This document shows, in pieces, positions 24,606 to 37,462 of a stretch of 64,000 nucleotides of DNA; within the stretch, counting starts at the first letter, position 1, and every line of letters starts with the position of its first letter. The notes beneath the pieces are model-generated. The model did no database searches. It had not been told where the DNA came from and was given only the letters and a program-made list of their open reading frames with translations. This DNA comes from Rhodamnia argentea (Eukaryota > Streptophyta > Magnoliopsida > Myrtales > Myrtaceae). Position numbers and translations under genes: made by a program. Location: contig NC_063153.1 in assembly GCF_020921035.1 (NCBI RefSeq), positions 10,044,001 to 10,108,000 on the forward strand, read 5' to 3'.

Positions 24606-25544
24606 TTACAAGGAGGAAAAGAAGCCTACATTAAGATGATTGATGAAAGAAGATTCTATTAACACTCTATTTTTTACTTTAGATAAGAGATCATTAAAAA
24701 GAAAAGAAGATATAGTCCCTATATGATGAAAAACCCAATTTGCGAGCTCATGAGTAACTACATTACTGGTTCTACCGATCTACTTCAAACTCCAACCTGG
24801 GTTGTTGCTTAGGAGGAGGCGAGAGTCCGAGATGAATGGATGAATGCACCAAGGGCAAAGGCCCCTATGTTGTATTGCATCAATTAACACCTTGCAATCA
24901 CTTTCAAAGACTGCTTTGTGAATACCGAGAGATTGAGCAGCATTGAAAGCGAGAAGAAGAGTTGCAGCTTCCACTTCTAATGTTGAGTTCCATATTCCTC
25001 GTCTTGTCCACGCTTGAACAACTAAGCCTCCATTCGATCGTGCAATAATACCCATGACCCCTTTGTTATCCTTCCTCACACAATCTACATTAAACTTCAA
25101 TTCTTGCTTTGACGGAGGAATCCAAGAGTTTGTTGTTAACCCAATAGAATCCGGTTTCTCGCTTAACTCGACTCTTTTCTCATTCTTAAAGATATTCGAA
25201 CATTCCATGAAGTTTTGTATGACCAGCTGAACCATCTGGGAAGGAATTGAAATAGTCTAACAATGTAACATTGCGTTCCTATTTCACCACATTCTTGTGC
25301 CAATAATTGCTGCATAGAGGGTGAATAGCTTGCAATCCAATCCCATTCTCTGTGTTATTTTTCCTGGACTACGAAAGTGGTTTGCCATCTCTTCCGGAGG
25401 CCTAATGTTCCAAGCAAACAAGATAATACCCCATGGGCTCTGTCTCCACAGAATTTGGGCCAAAGGACATGTTGTGAACAAATGTACTGAATTTTCCTCC
25501 GAGGGTCCGCACAACGGGCAAGAAGGGTATGGAATATGGAACAA
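24606..25544 (-). pseudogene. LINE-type retrotransposon remnant: zinc-binding and RNase H domains
   Basis: On the minus strand one frame begins MFHIPYPSCPLCGPSEENSV, with the HLFTTCPLAQILW pattern of the zinc-binding domain found after plant LINE reverse transcriptases. It continues into an RNase H-like domain (KFNVDCVRKD, GIIARSNGGLV, LEVEAATLLLAFNAAQ, AVFESDCKVLIDAIQ) and ends with VVTHELANWV. In-frame stops occur near 25284, near 25255 and at 24780, where a conserved Trp is a stop. The reverse transcriptase itself is missing. It is a dead 3' fragment in the GLB3-downstream repeat zone. Confidence 0.85.
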
Positions 25545-26982
25545 TCGAAATAACCATCCTTAATTGTTCTTAGCACTTGGTTATGAGAGCAAAGAACAAC
25601 ACCTCTGGTGATTGACGCTTGGAATCATGTATTCGGAGAGAGTGATCACTCGCGGGAACGGTAATCTTATTTTGCAACGACAACAATATTTTGGGCTGAT
25701 TAGGATTATTAACTATCTACAATAATTTCACTAATTTATCGATAAATTAGAAATTTAAAAAAAATTGATATAAAAAAAAAACATGACCGTTGATTTGGAC
25801 AATCATCACGAGTCATGATTGTTTGAGATGATTTCTTTTTTAAAAAATTTTCTGTACTTATCCCTATTTTGTTGTCATTGAGCCTACTTAGGTTAAAACT
25901 TGTGCCTGTCTAATTCCTCATGCAACAGACAAAAACATGAGTTAAAACATTTGAAATTTTCCCCAAGACATTGAAACAAGCCCCTAACCATCCACCTCTC
26001 TTCTGTCCAACCCTGCAAAAAAAAAAAAAAAACATAGTTTTGACTCAACACAGATTCTTTTCTTGCATGCTCTCTCTCTCTCTCTCTCTCTCTCTAACAT
26101 TCACATGATCTTTAGCTACTTTTGGCTAAAGGGTTGGAGAAAAGTGGAGACATTCCATGCTTTTTTGTTCTTTGTCCTGAGTAAAAGTTTGCTTTTGCAT
26201 TGAGATTTGCAAAAATTGGATTGAGGTCAAAAACCCATCAAACCCAAGACGTGCGTGCCTACTTTCATCTTCATTCCAAAAGAGAAGGCGCGCCTTTGCT
26301 TTTTGTTGCCTTTTCAAAGCACGAGATGCCATCTTGAAACAAGGGGTGTAGTCTTCTTCTTCTTCTTATTATTATTAAATCTGAGCCAACCGAATTTGAA
26401 TGACTTTTGAATTGTCAATGATGGCGACTCTTGACCTGTGCAATTTGAACCTTTTAGAAAACCATTACTCGAATGCGTAGCACAGAGAATGTTATTCCGC
26501 ATCCGACATTTGTTAATGACGTCGTTAGGCTACTTGTTAAGCACACTAAATTAAGAATAATTCGATCTTTTAAAGCATTTTCTATAGATAATCCCGTTAC
26601 CATTATCGTTGTATCATGATCGTGAAATTGTCTCTTAATTTCATATGGCAAATCACAAATACTGATGAGATTTGAAAACAATCCGTTCTCCATTTAACTG
26701 TTTTTTTTTTTTTTGGGGTCTTCTTCACAGATTCTTTATGCCCATGATTTCCTTCTGTAGTGAACAGTATCTTCGTGTCTAATATGTGATTTATCATTCT
26801 GAAAACAAGTTAAAAGAAATAACTGCAGGGACAGAGAGACGGTATGTGAAAGAGAGCAGAATTAGCAAAACACTTTACATGAATTATAATACAGTTGAAG
26901 AGGGACTCAAGACCCCCAATCCTGGAAACAGGGTTACATGCACCTACACAGCAGCTAGCTAACTTTAGCCATCTGCACAACC
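25545..26982. other. Intergenic DNA, no gene recognised
   Basis: AT-rich DNA with a CT dinucleotide microsatellite at about 26070-26095 and a few poly-A/T runs. Open frames are short, overlapping and without family resemblance. The last part, up to 26982, probably includes the 3' UTR of the small minus-strand gene that follows. Confidence 0.45.
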
Positions 26983-27315
26983 TCAATCCATATCTATCAG
27001 CAATATCTTCTTCGGATCGATCCTCGACCACGGATCGGCGAACCGAGTGGAGAACGACAGAGAGAGATTGCCGGGCTCGGAACAATCGATCCCCTGATCG
27101 AAATTCTGAGAGTATTCATCAGGATCATAAGAGCCACTGATTTTGCTATTGTTAAGAGGACTGGAGACCCTCTTATCCTTCTTGAATCTTCTCCAGAATA
27201 GCTGCCACCCTTGATGCATCTTCTCATGTTGACCACAACTAGGCTTCTTGTTGTTGCTGTTCCTCCCCAAGTAGATGACCTCCATCCTCGGTTCACGCCA
27301 GTTCTTGATGCCCAT
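26983..27315 (-). CDS. Small plant-specific protein with YDPxxYxQNFD motif
   Basis: A single-exon frame of 110 residues. The N-terminal half is basic and Trp-rich (HQGWQLFWRRFKKDKR). The C-terminal half carries GSYDPDEYSQNFDQG and LSLSFSTRFADPWSR, which I recognise as the conserved core of a family of small plant proteins of unknown function. There is no signal peptide or membrane segment. The frame has its own ATG at 27315 and stop at 26983, and the conserved motif is the main evidence that it is real; a longer frame on the same strand in another phase (26997-27413) lacks the motif and is taken as a shadow. Function is unknown. Confidence 0.75.
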   Translation of the reverse strand: MGIKNWREPRMEVIYLGRNSNNKKPSCGQHEKMHQGWQLFWRRFKKDKRVSSPLNNSKISGSYDPDEYSQNFDQGIDCSEPGNLSLSFSTRFADPWSRIDPKKILLIDMD

Positions 27316-29001
27316 CTTTTTTTCCCAAGAAGAGAAGACGAAATCAGCAGGTCTTGAAGCACAAAATGAGTTTGAACAAAAGATGTTGGTTTATGTAGGT
27401 GGGCATGTAACATGACCCAATGATGTTAGCTCTAAGGTATTTTAAGGAATTTAAAACGGACATGTGTGAATGAGTGTTCAGCATTTTGACTTGATTCCAC
27501 TTTGTCAGACGGCTGCTATAGGATCTGAGTAATCAAAAGTAGCGCCCGCCCATCGAGATCGAGCCGTGTTTGAGAGTCAGTCAGACTAAACAAAATTTAG
27601 CATCATATGGGCAAACCCTAGAGGTGACAAATTTAACTGAGGATTGAGACATCTCATTTAAATCTGAGAAGTGGTCCTGATAGGTGGGAATGGATGTCTC
27701 ATGGTGGCCATGCAAGACAAAGGAAGAGAAATTAGGTTTAGCAGATGGAGCATCTCCCATATGAACTGGTCATATACATAATTGACAAGAAAATACCAAA
27801 AAATTAGCATCGTTTCGACAAAAGAACCGAGAAAAAAGGCAAATTGGATCGATGCTTGACAAACGAGGTGTAAAAAGATCAAGTCGACTAATTTGTAGAC
27901 CCGCTAAAAGAATAAACCATCTGTACATGCCCGTGTCATTACGGAAATACCCAACTCGAAACGAGTATGAACTATGAAGTTCGAGATACAGAACCAAAGT
28001 AATCTAGATATCATTTATTCAAATTGAGACTAGCCCTTGTGTAACGAGCTTTGAGTAAGTAAATGCAATTTTCCCCTGGTCCCAAACCAGCAGGACCAAG
28101 ATGGGGCGTTGATGAGGTTGAGGTCCCATAGAGACCCCCCCAAGCATCCAAAAGCCTGCAAATATTTAATAAAGACGACCGCCGAAAGGTCAAATTTTGC
28201 CAGCCACCTCTCTCACTCTCTCTCCCTCCACACCACCACCAACTCCCTCTCCTCCCCTCCTCCCCCCCCCACCCCAAATAACATCTTAGAGTCAATTGAT
28301 TATCTTGTTCTATATTTTCCATTAGTAACGTTTCGTCTCATCTTGGTTTTATGATTGTTTTCAACTTTTGGAGATTACACCGAAGACCAAATTCCAAATG
28401 GGCACAGCCATGGTTTCTGGTTTCTCAAAGGAAAGGAAAGATGAACATGACTGGCGTACCAAAAGTCATTCGCAGAATTGATTGGATTCCCAAATGCACA
28501 GAGCCTAAAGTATGGGGGGCACGTGGGTTAGGGCTCTAGGCTTTTCAGATACTTGGTTATCCTTCTACCTTTTGTACGGGGTGTATGAGTAGGAACTCAT
28601 GCCTGCCCTTTTCTGTCATGCAACTTCACTTCCCAAATGCCCCCCCAAGATGGTCCACAACAGTAACGAATGAACAGTTTCATCCTGACCATGTGAGGGG
28701 CACTACAATGCATTCTTCCGAGCACCGAACCAGTTTCAACCTCAAAAGCCTAAGGCATTTGGAATCCTCTAAGAACTCATGAAGAAGCCATATAGTAGAT
28801 CGCCTGGACATTCACTTCAAAATTACCAAACCATCCATCTGAACATGCGCATGTTCATGTGGAAGGTGACCGTCGGATATAAACAGATGATAACAGTCGA
28901 GGCTGTATGGAAATATGTACGACGATATCCTATTGAAGTTCGAACTTAAAACACTTCCTCCTAATGAAACAGGTGGTACCATTCTAGGAGGAAACCCTGT
29001 T
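27316..29001. other. Intergenic DNA, no gene recognised
   Basis: The DNA lies upstream of the small minus-strand gene and downstream of the DUF632 gene. A pyrimidine-rich tract at about 28200-28275 (CTCTCACTCTCTCTCCCTCC and C runs) is conspicuous. No coding region or transposon is recognised. Confidence 0.4.
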
Positions 29002-32000
29002 TCATCTCTGTGATTGCGTTATGGACCTCAAATCTTTATAAGCTTCCGCACAGGCTTGTGTGTAGTTCGACATGGCTCGGAAGAGCTCGGGCAAGCGATT
29101 CTTGAGATTCCCCAGCGACTTCTCTCTGACCTGAATACAGACTCTTTGGTGAGCTTCAACTTCCTCTTCCAACCTCTTCTTCAAGATTTCCACTGCTGCT
29201 TGCCGCTCTATCACTGGGTCGTGATGGTTAGCATCTTCTGTTCTAGTTTCGTCGGCCCCCCTTCGCTGCATGTGTTTCTGGTACCAATCCTCGAATGCCT
29301 GGTTCTTGCGCAAGAACTCTCTCCTAGTTTCCTCACACTTGTCTTTCAGTTTCATCTCCTCTTCCTGATATGCCACGATGGCGTTTATTACGGCAGCGAA
29401 TGCCGAAATAGCAGACTTGGCAAGCTCATCAGGAAGCTTTTCAAGATGGTCATACCACGAGACTATCAGAGCTTGGATTGGAGGATTCTGGGCCCTGGGT
29501 GGAGATGAGATTCTTTCTTTCAAACTACTCTCAATGGGAATAAGATTTAACTTTAACCAGCTGTTCAAAGCTTGGATGTATTGTTTCTGATGGGTAACGA
29601 GCTTTCCAAATTGTGATTGCCACTCAAGAACAAATTTATGAAGTTGCTCTGTGCGGTCATAGTGATGCTTGGTTGTTTCCTTGGGAGCATGCGAGCTGTC
29701 CAGGGACATCAGGTCACTAACAATAGATTGCTGGCCATTGTGATGCATGCACATTCTTTCCCACATTTTCGCCATCCTGAATTTCAAATAAACATATCCA
29801 ATCATGATAAAATCCATTCAAAGCCAGTGCAAACAGAATATTGACAAATAAGACGACAACATCTGCAATTGACAAGGCTCGATTGAACTTGCAATGAGCA
29901 CAAGTCAGCATTCGCTCGAGAAAGAAAAAATCAAAATTGGACCAAAATTTGGAACTTCCACCAGCAGAAAGGAGCAGACAGATCAATATACATGAAATGG
30001 AGTCACTTCATAAAGATGTGAAAAGGGACATTTTCAGAAAGGAGAAGAAGTAGATACCAGAGCTGGTAATCCTTACCAAAAAGAAAAAATACCAGAGCTG
30101 GTGCTGTACAGTCACTTCATGAGAGGAAAGGATTGGAAGCAAAATGCGTATAAAAGATGAAAACATATACGGATACATAGAAACAGAACAAACAGAATAA
30201 TCGTATACTCTCTCAGTTTCCAGGTATCGGAACATACCCATCAACGAGTTGCACAAGCTTTGGGAACAGCTCTCCATCCCTTATGTGGTTTATTTCTGAA
30301 GCAGTTGAATCCATGGACTGCATGTCAACTATATATCTAGTATGCAAATGACTTACAGCTGCTTTTGTTTTCTCCAGAGATTCAGCACTAGCACCACGTT
30401 TCTTCTGCTTGTTTAGCAAAGCCACCTTTTTCTGATACTCCAGCTTCATGTGCTCACCTTGCTATCCACGCGTAAACACACAAACATTTATCATATTACA
30501 AAAGTTTAACATGCATCAAAACACAAAGGAGCAGCTTATTCAAAACTCAAAAGTTCACATCAATTTCCATTTTGAATTGTGACGATTCTCCTGTCCTTTC
30601 AGCAGCGACTCTACAAACATGATCAAGAGCTCACTTATTGAGAGAAACTTTCAGGATTTTATTTTATTTCGTTAACCCAGAGGTTTAGTTTACCCCACAT
30701 TCGCAAAGTGGACCGAAGTAAACTAAAATGGCAATCAAGATATGAAAATGCACGTGCATATAATCAGATTGCCAAGTCACTGGGACAGAACGAAGGACTG
30801 CATACCTTCACTTCTTCGTATAGCTTTTTCTCCCAGGCCAATAGCTTATCCAAAACTGTGGCATGAGTTTCATATTCATCTGTATCAAGGTCATCCTTAC
30901 CACTGTCACCATTGGGTATACCACCTCTGAATGACTTATTCCATGTGATGACACGCATGACCCTCGCAGAATGATCAATGTGACCTGTGTCATCTAAAGC
31001 CTATGAGATTGATCACAAAATTATTATGCCATGTATACCATCAAAAGTAAGATATTCAATTTAAAAGTCAGCATATCCCATATGTTTGTTGAAGTTTAGC
31101 AATTTTCATGCCACTAAAGAAGGATAGATTATGGAGTATTCATAACAAACAACCTCTCTAGGAACATGTTTCTTCATCAGGGGAACACCCCTTAGGAATA
31201 AATAACCAAGGAAGAAGTTTCTTTGGGAGTTCTAAATCACTTGAGAAAACAGATCTTCACTCAAAAAACCATACTTGATCGCTAACACTTCCAGTTCCAG
31301 AGTCTAAATTGATACTATATCTCCTTCTTCTAGCAGTGCAGCTCTAAGGATGCTACCCTTCTTCTCCTCCCCCCCCCCTTATCACTTTTAACTGAGAATG
31401 TCTAGAGCAACATCCTTCAAGCTCAGATGTCATCCCACAATCAGCATTACCAGCACCATCATATCTACGTTGTGCTCTTCTTGCTTGCAAAAGATAATCA
31501 TCACTACAAGCTAAGTAAAGCTTGCGATTATCTAATATCCCCAGTGTGGAAAAGCATTTTCATGATAGACGATTTACATTTTAACTACAAATGAATGTCT
31601 CTTCCACAACTCAACATGAATTATCTCATTAGAATTACACAAAGAGCTAGAGCACATTCAGCTTCACTTTTATCTACAGATACATAAGATGAAGATCGAT
31701 GAACTTGTCAGTATCTCGGGCAGAGAGAACTCAAGAACGGACAAGGCACAGATATCTCCATGGATCAATCTTTAACACAGAAGTTTTGCAGATAAACCCA
31801 GATGTACAGACAGAAATAGCAAAAAGAGAGAGGCACACGAAATTACTTCGATTGTCGGCGAAATTCGAGTGGTAATGCAACCGTGTCGCCTCGAGCATTT
31901 TCGAGACCTCCTGTGCGCTCTCGGAAGCCTTGAGGAAATGGTCGTCAATGTCGTTCAGCACCTTCATCAGACTAACCCCATTTACAGCCTTACCCACTTT

Positions 32001-32574
32001 CCTGCTAAATTGGGCAGGAGTAGTACTCGAATGCTCAATCTGCTTATTACCCACTTCCTTCACGCCACTCTCCTGCTCCTCCTCCGCTACTTTCGTCTCC
32101 ACCACTTTCTCCGGCGTCTTTGGTTCGACCTCCATAACCACATTTCCATTCAGCCCGTTGCCCATTTCTGAGAATCGGATGCCTTCACTCTCATCGTTCT
32201 CGTTATTGATCTCCTCTTCATCGTTCAGACTCGGACATGGCATGTGATCCACGTTGAAGAAGTAATCCCACGCCATACCTTTCGACTCCGGCATTGGCGG
32301 GACCGGATTGCTCACCGGAGGAACAACTGCCGTGCTACTCTTCCTTGGCCCCGGACGAGGCGGCCGCCGGAGATTCTGCATCTTCTCCTCTTCTTCCTCT
32401 TCATTCGCTTCGTTCTCATCTTCCTCCTCTTCCTCCGCAATCGCGACCGATTCTTCCCTCGCTATAGGCTTCTGCCTCGGCGGCACCGCGAACTCCGGCA
32501 TGCTCGTGGCTCTCTCGAGCGGGCTGGGCGAGAAGTTCGGCAGCGGCGGAGGCGGCAGGAGGCTGTCCATCGGG

Positions 32575-32616
<42 letters not shown>

Positions 32617-32858
32617 GGTGGCGGCGGGGTAGCGTCCAGCGGGGCATGGCTGCGGAGGGCGTGGTCGAAGCTCTCCTCGGCCTCGCCGTGTCCGTAGTCG
32701 CTCAGCGCAGCCCCCGTGTTCTTCAGCGCCATGGCGTACCCCGTGTGGCCCGCCGCGAAGGCGTTCCTCGCCGTGACCGCGTCCTTCATGAGGTTCCTCC
32801 GCTCCTTGCATCGCGTCACCGACTCCTCGTTGTCGATCTTCGACTGCGCGCACCCCAT
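29002..32858 (-). CDS. DUF630/DUF632 protein (APSR1 / ROLLING AND ERECT LEAF 2 family)
   Basis: Four exons on the minus strand: 31847-32858, 30806-30993, 30238-30461 and 29002-29776; 2199 nt, 732 residues, phases closing exactly. The start MGCAQSKIDNEE is the family signature and has Gly2 for N-myristoylation, so plasma-membrane attachment is likely. DUF630 covers about residues 1-60. A run of about 19 prolines (from residue 78) and an acidic stretch follow. DUF632 begins near VSLMKVLNDIDDHFLKASES (about 300) and includes HIDHSARVMRVITWNKSF, VLDKLLAWEKKLYEEVK, YIVDMQSMDSTASEI, MAKMWERMCMHHNGQ and WLKLNLIPIESS. The C-terminus is helical and charged. Members affect phosphate starvation responses, root meristem and leaf rolling in Arabidopsis and rice, with no known biochemical activity. 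An in-frame ATG 35 codons upstream (32963) is possible but not conserved. Confidence 0.93.
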
Positions 32859-35543
32859 TTCCCTGCGGGGATCTTCGAGCTTCGAAAGTAGCTTACAAAC
32901 TTCAGTCCGAGCTCGGAATCGACGGATGCTGCTTCCGCATTCGAACCTCAGCGAAAGCTTCAATGGAAGACGAAACCCGCGACCCCCGGTGGCTCGAATC
33001 GGTGACGCTTTTCGCGTGCGTTACCGGATTTTGAGGTTCACGCCGATTTGCTTTACAGGAAGAGAGAGTGAGAGTGAGAGAGAGTAGGACAAAGTTTTGT
33101 ACAGAGAAGCGAGCAGGCAGGGTGGCAGCTATTCAGAGAGAGAGAGAAGGCGTTGTTTGGGCACAGGGACACCCCATGTGAGTACGTGCAGAGCGCTACT
33201 CGCGAGCTCTGCTCAATCGGTGTCCTTTGTCCCCGAGATATTTTAATTAGTGCAACGGTCACATTTTTCGAGGCACTACGCTACGACGTCGTCCGCGTTC
33301 GATAAAAAGAAAACGAGGACGAAAGGTCGAGGCAGGGGAGCGTTTGGGAACGAAGTCAACTGAACATTCGTTCGGATTAGGCGCACCGAACGGCAGCTTG
33401 TCTATCTATATTTACTTTTTGTCTTTTGTTGTCGATTTAAAGATGAATAAAAAAAAAATCCCAAATTATCCATGTGACGCATTCAAGGTCTATTTGGTAT
33501 CGATTCTCTAAATTTGTTTTTCAAAATCGAAAAAGATGAAAAATCTGTTTGGTTACTTAAATAATTTTAATTTTCAAATTCTTTAAGTCTATTTTCGGAA
33601 ATAGATTTAGAGCATGTATAAGAATAAAAAAAAATTGCTTCTTTGTTCTAGAATCGCTTATGAGAAATAAGACCAACAAAATGAGATTTCCTCGATCCAA
33701 AAAAGAAAAAAGAAAGAAAACTCAAGAAAGAATGCTTGCCCAATCGGCTCCTCTCGCTCGTCCGCCGCTCCCATCGCTCAACCAACTATTCCACCACCAT
33801 TGTACGTCGCCCTCGTCGCACGACTCCGATGACTTTCATTTCTTCATTCAATTCCCTCGTAATCACGTTGTTCGGTTCCCTCGTCATCTCTTTCCTAAGG
33901 ATTTCGCTCGAGGCCTTTGGGCTAGGGCTCTCCTAGTCGACCTCGAGCGAAAGTCACCCTTGCCAATCTGGGTTCGGCCTCGAGCGAGGGTTGCCTTCGC
34001 CAGCCTTTTGTTTGGCAAATCTAGGCGAGGGCCTCCCTCGTCGACCTCAAGCGAACACCGTTACTCGAACATTGTCTCATTTTGTCCCTGCCTTTGCTTA
34101 CTTTTCCCATATGTTCCTTTGTCCCTATTTATGCTTATTTTTCTCATTTTTTATGCCTACCCGCTTCACGTTTTGCGTATTGTAATATTGGATTTCCTCA
34201 CAACCCGAACTTTTTTCATTGATTGCACAATTTGTTCCATGAAATGTCGATCTGGAATTTGTTTGACAACTTATCAAACATAGCAACCTTGACAAATCCC
34301 ATGTGAAGGAAGAGAAAAGTCTTCATCTTGACTTTGTTTTGGAGCCGAATGAATTCAAATTCTCAGGCTAAACCACATGGGGTTTGGTCTTATGATCCCC
34401 AGTTGATCCACTATTTGGGTTTTTCCCATTGTAGAATTCTGCTCATTTTCGTTTTATGATAACGAAATCTTTAGCAACTTGTTTTGAAGAGTACTTTTAC
34501 CAATTTGAGAGTGGTTAGAATTGAAACCCAACAATTTTAACATACTTTAGTCACAAACTTTTAATATACTCGAAATAAATCTTGGATTTTCATTTACAAG
34601 ATAAAAAAAAAAGTCTCCTCTCAAGTCTTGTATGGGTTTTATTTATCGTTACTCATATGACGTATCACTTAAATCGTGAGGTTGTTTTATGTAACTATGG
34701 TGATATGATATTGGTCATTAGTAATTGTATGGTTTTAATTTTTTGATGTTTTTTATACATGCTATCCTTTTTGCATTAGGGCGCGATTTAATGGTTCTTC
34801 TGTTTTTGTTCATCGGATTGGATAAGTTGATTGGTGATTCATCATATTGAGTAGAAGTTCGTTTTTCTTGGATTCAGCTCCACGCTTCTATTGATTGATT
34901 TCTTCTATTTGTCCAAGTTGATTCGCAAAGGTAACACCTCTCCCGTTATTGAAAATGATTTATCTCTTCGTTGTTTTCGTTCTGATTATGGCCAAGTGTT
35001 TTTTTTTTTTTTTGGGTCCAAATTATGGCCAAGTTATGAGTACTTCTTTTGATGAGATATGAGTACTTCTTCAGTACTACATTTTTAATGTCATATGATA
35101 GTTTGTATTGTGTCGTGTTCCTTGTGGTTACTTCATCTTGTTTAATCATCAATTTGTTAATTGTTAACCCTATCTCTTGAGAATCGTTGTGTGGTAGCCA
35201 ATGTTGGGTGGTTACAATATTATAATATATGATTATGTTATGGTTGCATGTGGTAGCTAATGGCATCCTAGAAAGAGGCATTCACTGTAAAGTAGACCGA
35301 ACCTTTCACCAATTTCTTTATAAGTTTGACGGTAAAAGAGGTCAAAAAGGTAAATTGTACCTCTTGTACTTTCAATAAAGTAGGGTAGTATACTATACAT
35401 GCTGAATTCAATACTCAAACAGGACTTCAATATAAGCAATTACAGTTGAAGAGCAATAGGAATAAACTAAGAAGACAGTATGATAGTTTTAAGAAGCTTC
35501 TTTCACAATCCGGATTTGGTTGGGATAATGTAAATAAAACAAT
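32859..35543. other. Intergenic DNA with GC-rich repeat segment
   Basis: 32859-33300 is the promoter and leader region of the DUF632 gene, with AGAGAG tracts at about 33061-33085 and 33138-33150. From about 33485 an AT-rich repeat-like stretch leads into a GC-rich segment at 33730-34060 that contains TCGGCCTCGAGCGAGG, also present near 24030, pointing to the same repeat family. The 207-codon frame at 33660-34283 covers this segment, has no family resemblance and is not called. 34100-35540 shows nothing recognisable. Confidence 0.45.
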
Positions 35544-35722
35544 TAACGGTGGCCACGGGTTGGTTTGGGCCCGAAACCGGCCTGTTGACCAACTCGAACC
35601 GGCCCGGCCTTCATGGGCCGATTACGGTTCCGGGCCGATTCCGAACCACCCAATTAGCCGTTGGGCCTAATAATATTTATAGAGTAATTGCATTTCGAGT
35701 TTTTGATAATAGACATACGGCC

Positions 35723-35768
<46 letters not shown>

Positions 35769-37462
35769 ATCAGGCAAGTTTTAGAAGAAGATAATTTGAT
35801 TAATAAAATTTATCGGTTGGTTTTGATAATGCCGTGGCAAATACCGCTTCCATTCCTAATTTAGAAAAGATTTGTAAATCCGCTTTTGGTGGATAATTTT
35901 TTCACATTAGATGTGTTTGTCGTGTTTTAAATTTATGTGTACAAGATGGTTTACGAACTCTTGATACTTTTCTCAGCCCAATAAAGAAAGCAATTCAATT
36001 TTTGTGGAAACATCTCCAAATTATGAAAGAATGGGGTAGATTTTGCAAAGCAAATGAAGAACACCAAAAAAATTTCCAAAGGATATTCCGGCTCGTTGGA
36101 ATCTACCTACGAGTTGCTTAATCAATTTTTTGCTAATAAAAATTTATTATGTACGTTTATTTCGAATAATGTTTCCGAAATTAATTTATTCCCAGAAAAT
36201 TGGAATATTTGCAAAAAAAAGTTAGATTTTTTAAAAGTTTTTAACAACGCAAATTATAGTTTATATAATATTCATTATTCTACTACGCATTTATTTTTAA
36301 GAGAGTGTTAATATTGCTGGTGTTTTTGAAGAATATGAAAAAGATGATCAATTAGCTCTGACTATTATAGCAATGTAAGGAAAATGGCTGCTTTACTATA
36401 CCGAAACTCCTCTTATTTATTTGGTTGCTTTTGTTTTCGATCCACGTATGAAATTAGTTGGTTTAGGTGATTATCTAAATAGTTATTATGAATGTTTACA
36501 TTTGAATGAAACAGTAAATGTTAGAATTATACAAGCAACGGTTAAAGATGCAACAGTAGAATTGTATAGTGAATTTTATAGTACGTATGGTTTAGATGAG
36601 AGTGGATCTTCCCAACCTAGTGACATACAAAGCGGGAAGAGTAGTAGAATTAGTAGAGGGTACAAAATGCTGATAAGTAGGCAAAAAAGGTAAAAGGGAG
36701 CAGCATGTAATATTTCTGAAATAGATACATATTTAACCATTTCTTTTGAGTTTGGTGTATCCGAATGCACAGTTTTTCCAATTCTAGAGTGGTGAAAGGG
36801 GCATTCAACTTAATTCCCAATCTTTACTCTCATCGTAAGACAAATTTTAGCAATCTCTTGTTCAACGATTACGATTGAACAATTATTTAGTCTTGGAGGA
36901 TTAATTTTGGACGACTAACGTTCAAGATTATATCCGGATTCGATGGAGGCTGAAGCTTGCCTCGATGATTGGACAACAACTCAATTTCGACAATAAGAAA
37001 TGGATCGCAACGCAGAAGCCGAATTCTTTAATGATGATGATGGAAATATCACCACCACGACTACCGTAACAGGTAGCAACGATTGACAAGGAGATAAGTT
37101 GGGGTTATCAAAGGTAAAAGAATTATATGGGCTTTGATTCTTCTATCCCCGAGAAGATATGTATGCGTTTATTGATAATTCATTAAGTTCAAGCTCCTTT
37201 CTCCTCCCTTTTTTCCTCATAAATTTGATTACAATGTACAATTTGATGATAATTTATATTTCATAATTTATTTATTTATATTTCATAATTTATTTATTTA
37301 TATTTCATAATTTATTATTTAAAATTAAATATAAAAATTGGAACCGGCCCTTGAACCGACCCCGAGCCATCCCTTAAGGGGCCGGTTCCTATTCAAGGGG
37401 GCCACAAAACCCGAACAGCCGGTTCATGAGGAACCGGCGATTCTGATTAGTGGCCACCTCTA
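35544..37462 (+). mobile_element. hAT-superfamily transposon, degenerate, with terminal inverted repeats and 8-bp target duplication
   Basis: The element starts TAACGGTGGCCAC and ends GTGGCCACCTCTA (reverse complement TAGAGGTGGCCAC), giving 13-bp inverted termini with two mismatches. It is flanked by AAAACAAT (35536-35543) and AAAACGAT (37463-37470), an 8-bp target duplication with one change, as expected for hAT elements. Inside, broken plus-strand frames carry hAT transposase pieces: ESTYELLNQFFANKN, VFDPRMKLVGLGDYL near 36436, and at about 36940 PDSMEAEACLDDW of the C-terminal dimerisation region. Frames are interrupted by shifts and stops, so the transposase is dead. The element spans 1919 bp and contains a TA microsatellite. 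Confidence 0.85.
35726..35765. repeat. TA dinucleotide microsatellite
   Basis: An uninterrupted run of about twenty TA units inside the hAT element. Such runs are prone to length change. Confidence 0.95.

Noticed and set aside
26997-27413. 138-codon minus-strand frame
   Set aside because: It overlaps the 110-residue protein in another phase and lacks the conserved YDPxxYxQNFD motif.
29014-29508. 164-codon plus-strand frame
   Set aside because: Antisense to the conserved last exon of the DUF632 gene.
32244-32891. Arg-rich (215 codons) and Gly-rich (129 codons) frames on the plus strand
   Set aside because: They are antisense shadows of the GC-rich first exon of the DUF630/DUF632 gene; the poly-Gly run mirrors the polyproline tract.
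33660-34283. 207-codon plus-strand frame
   Set aside because: It covers a repeat-like GC-rich island shared with 23560-24160 and has no recognisable domain.
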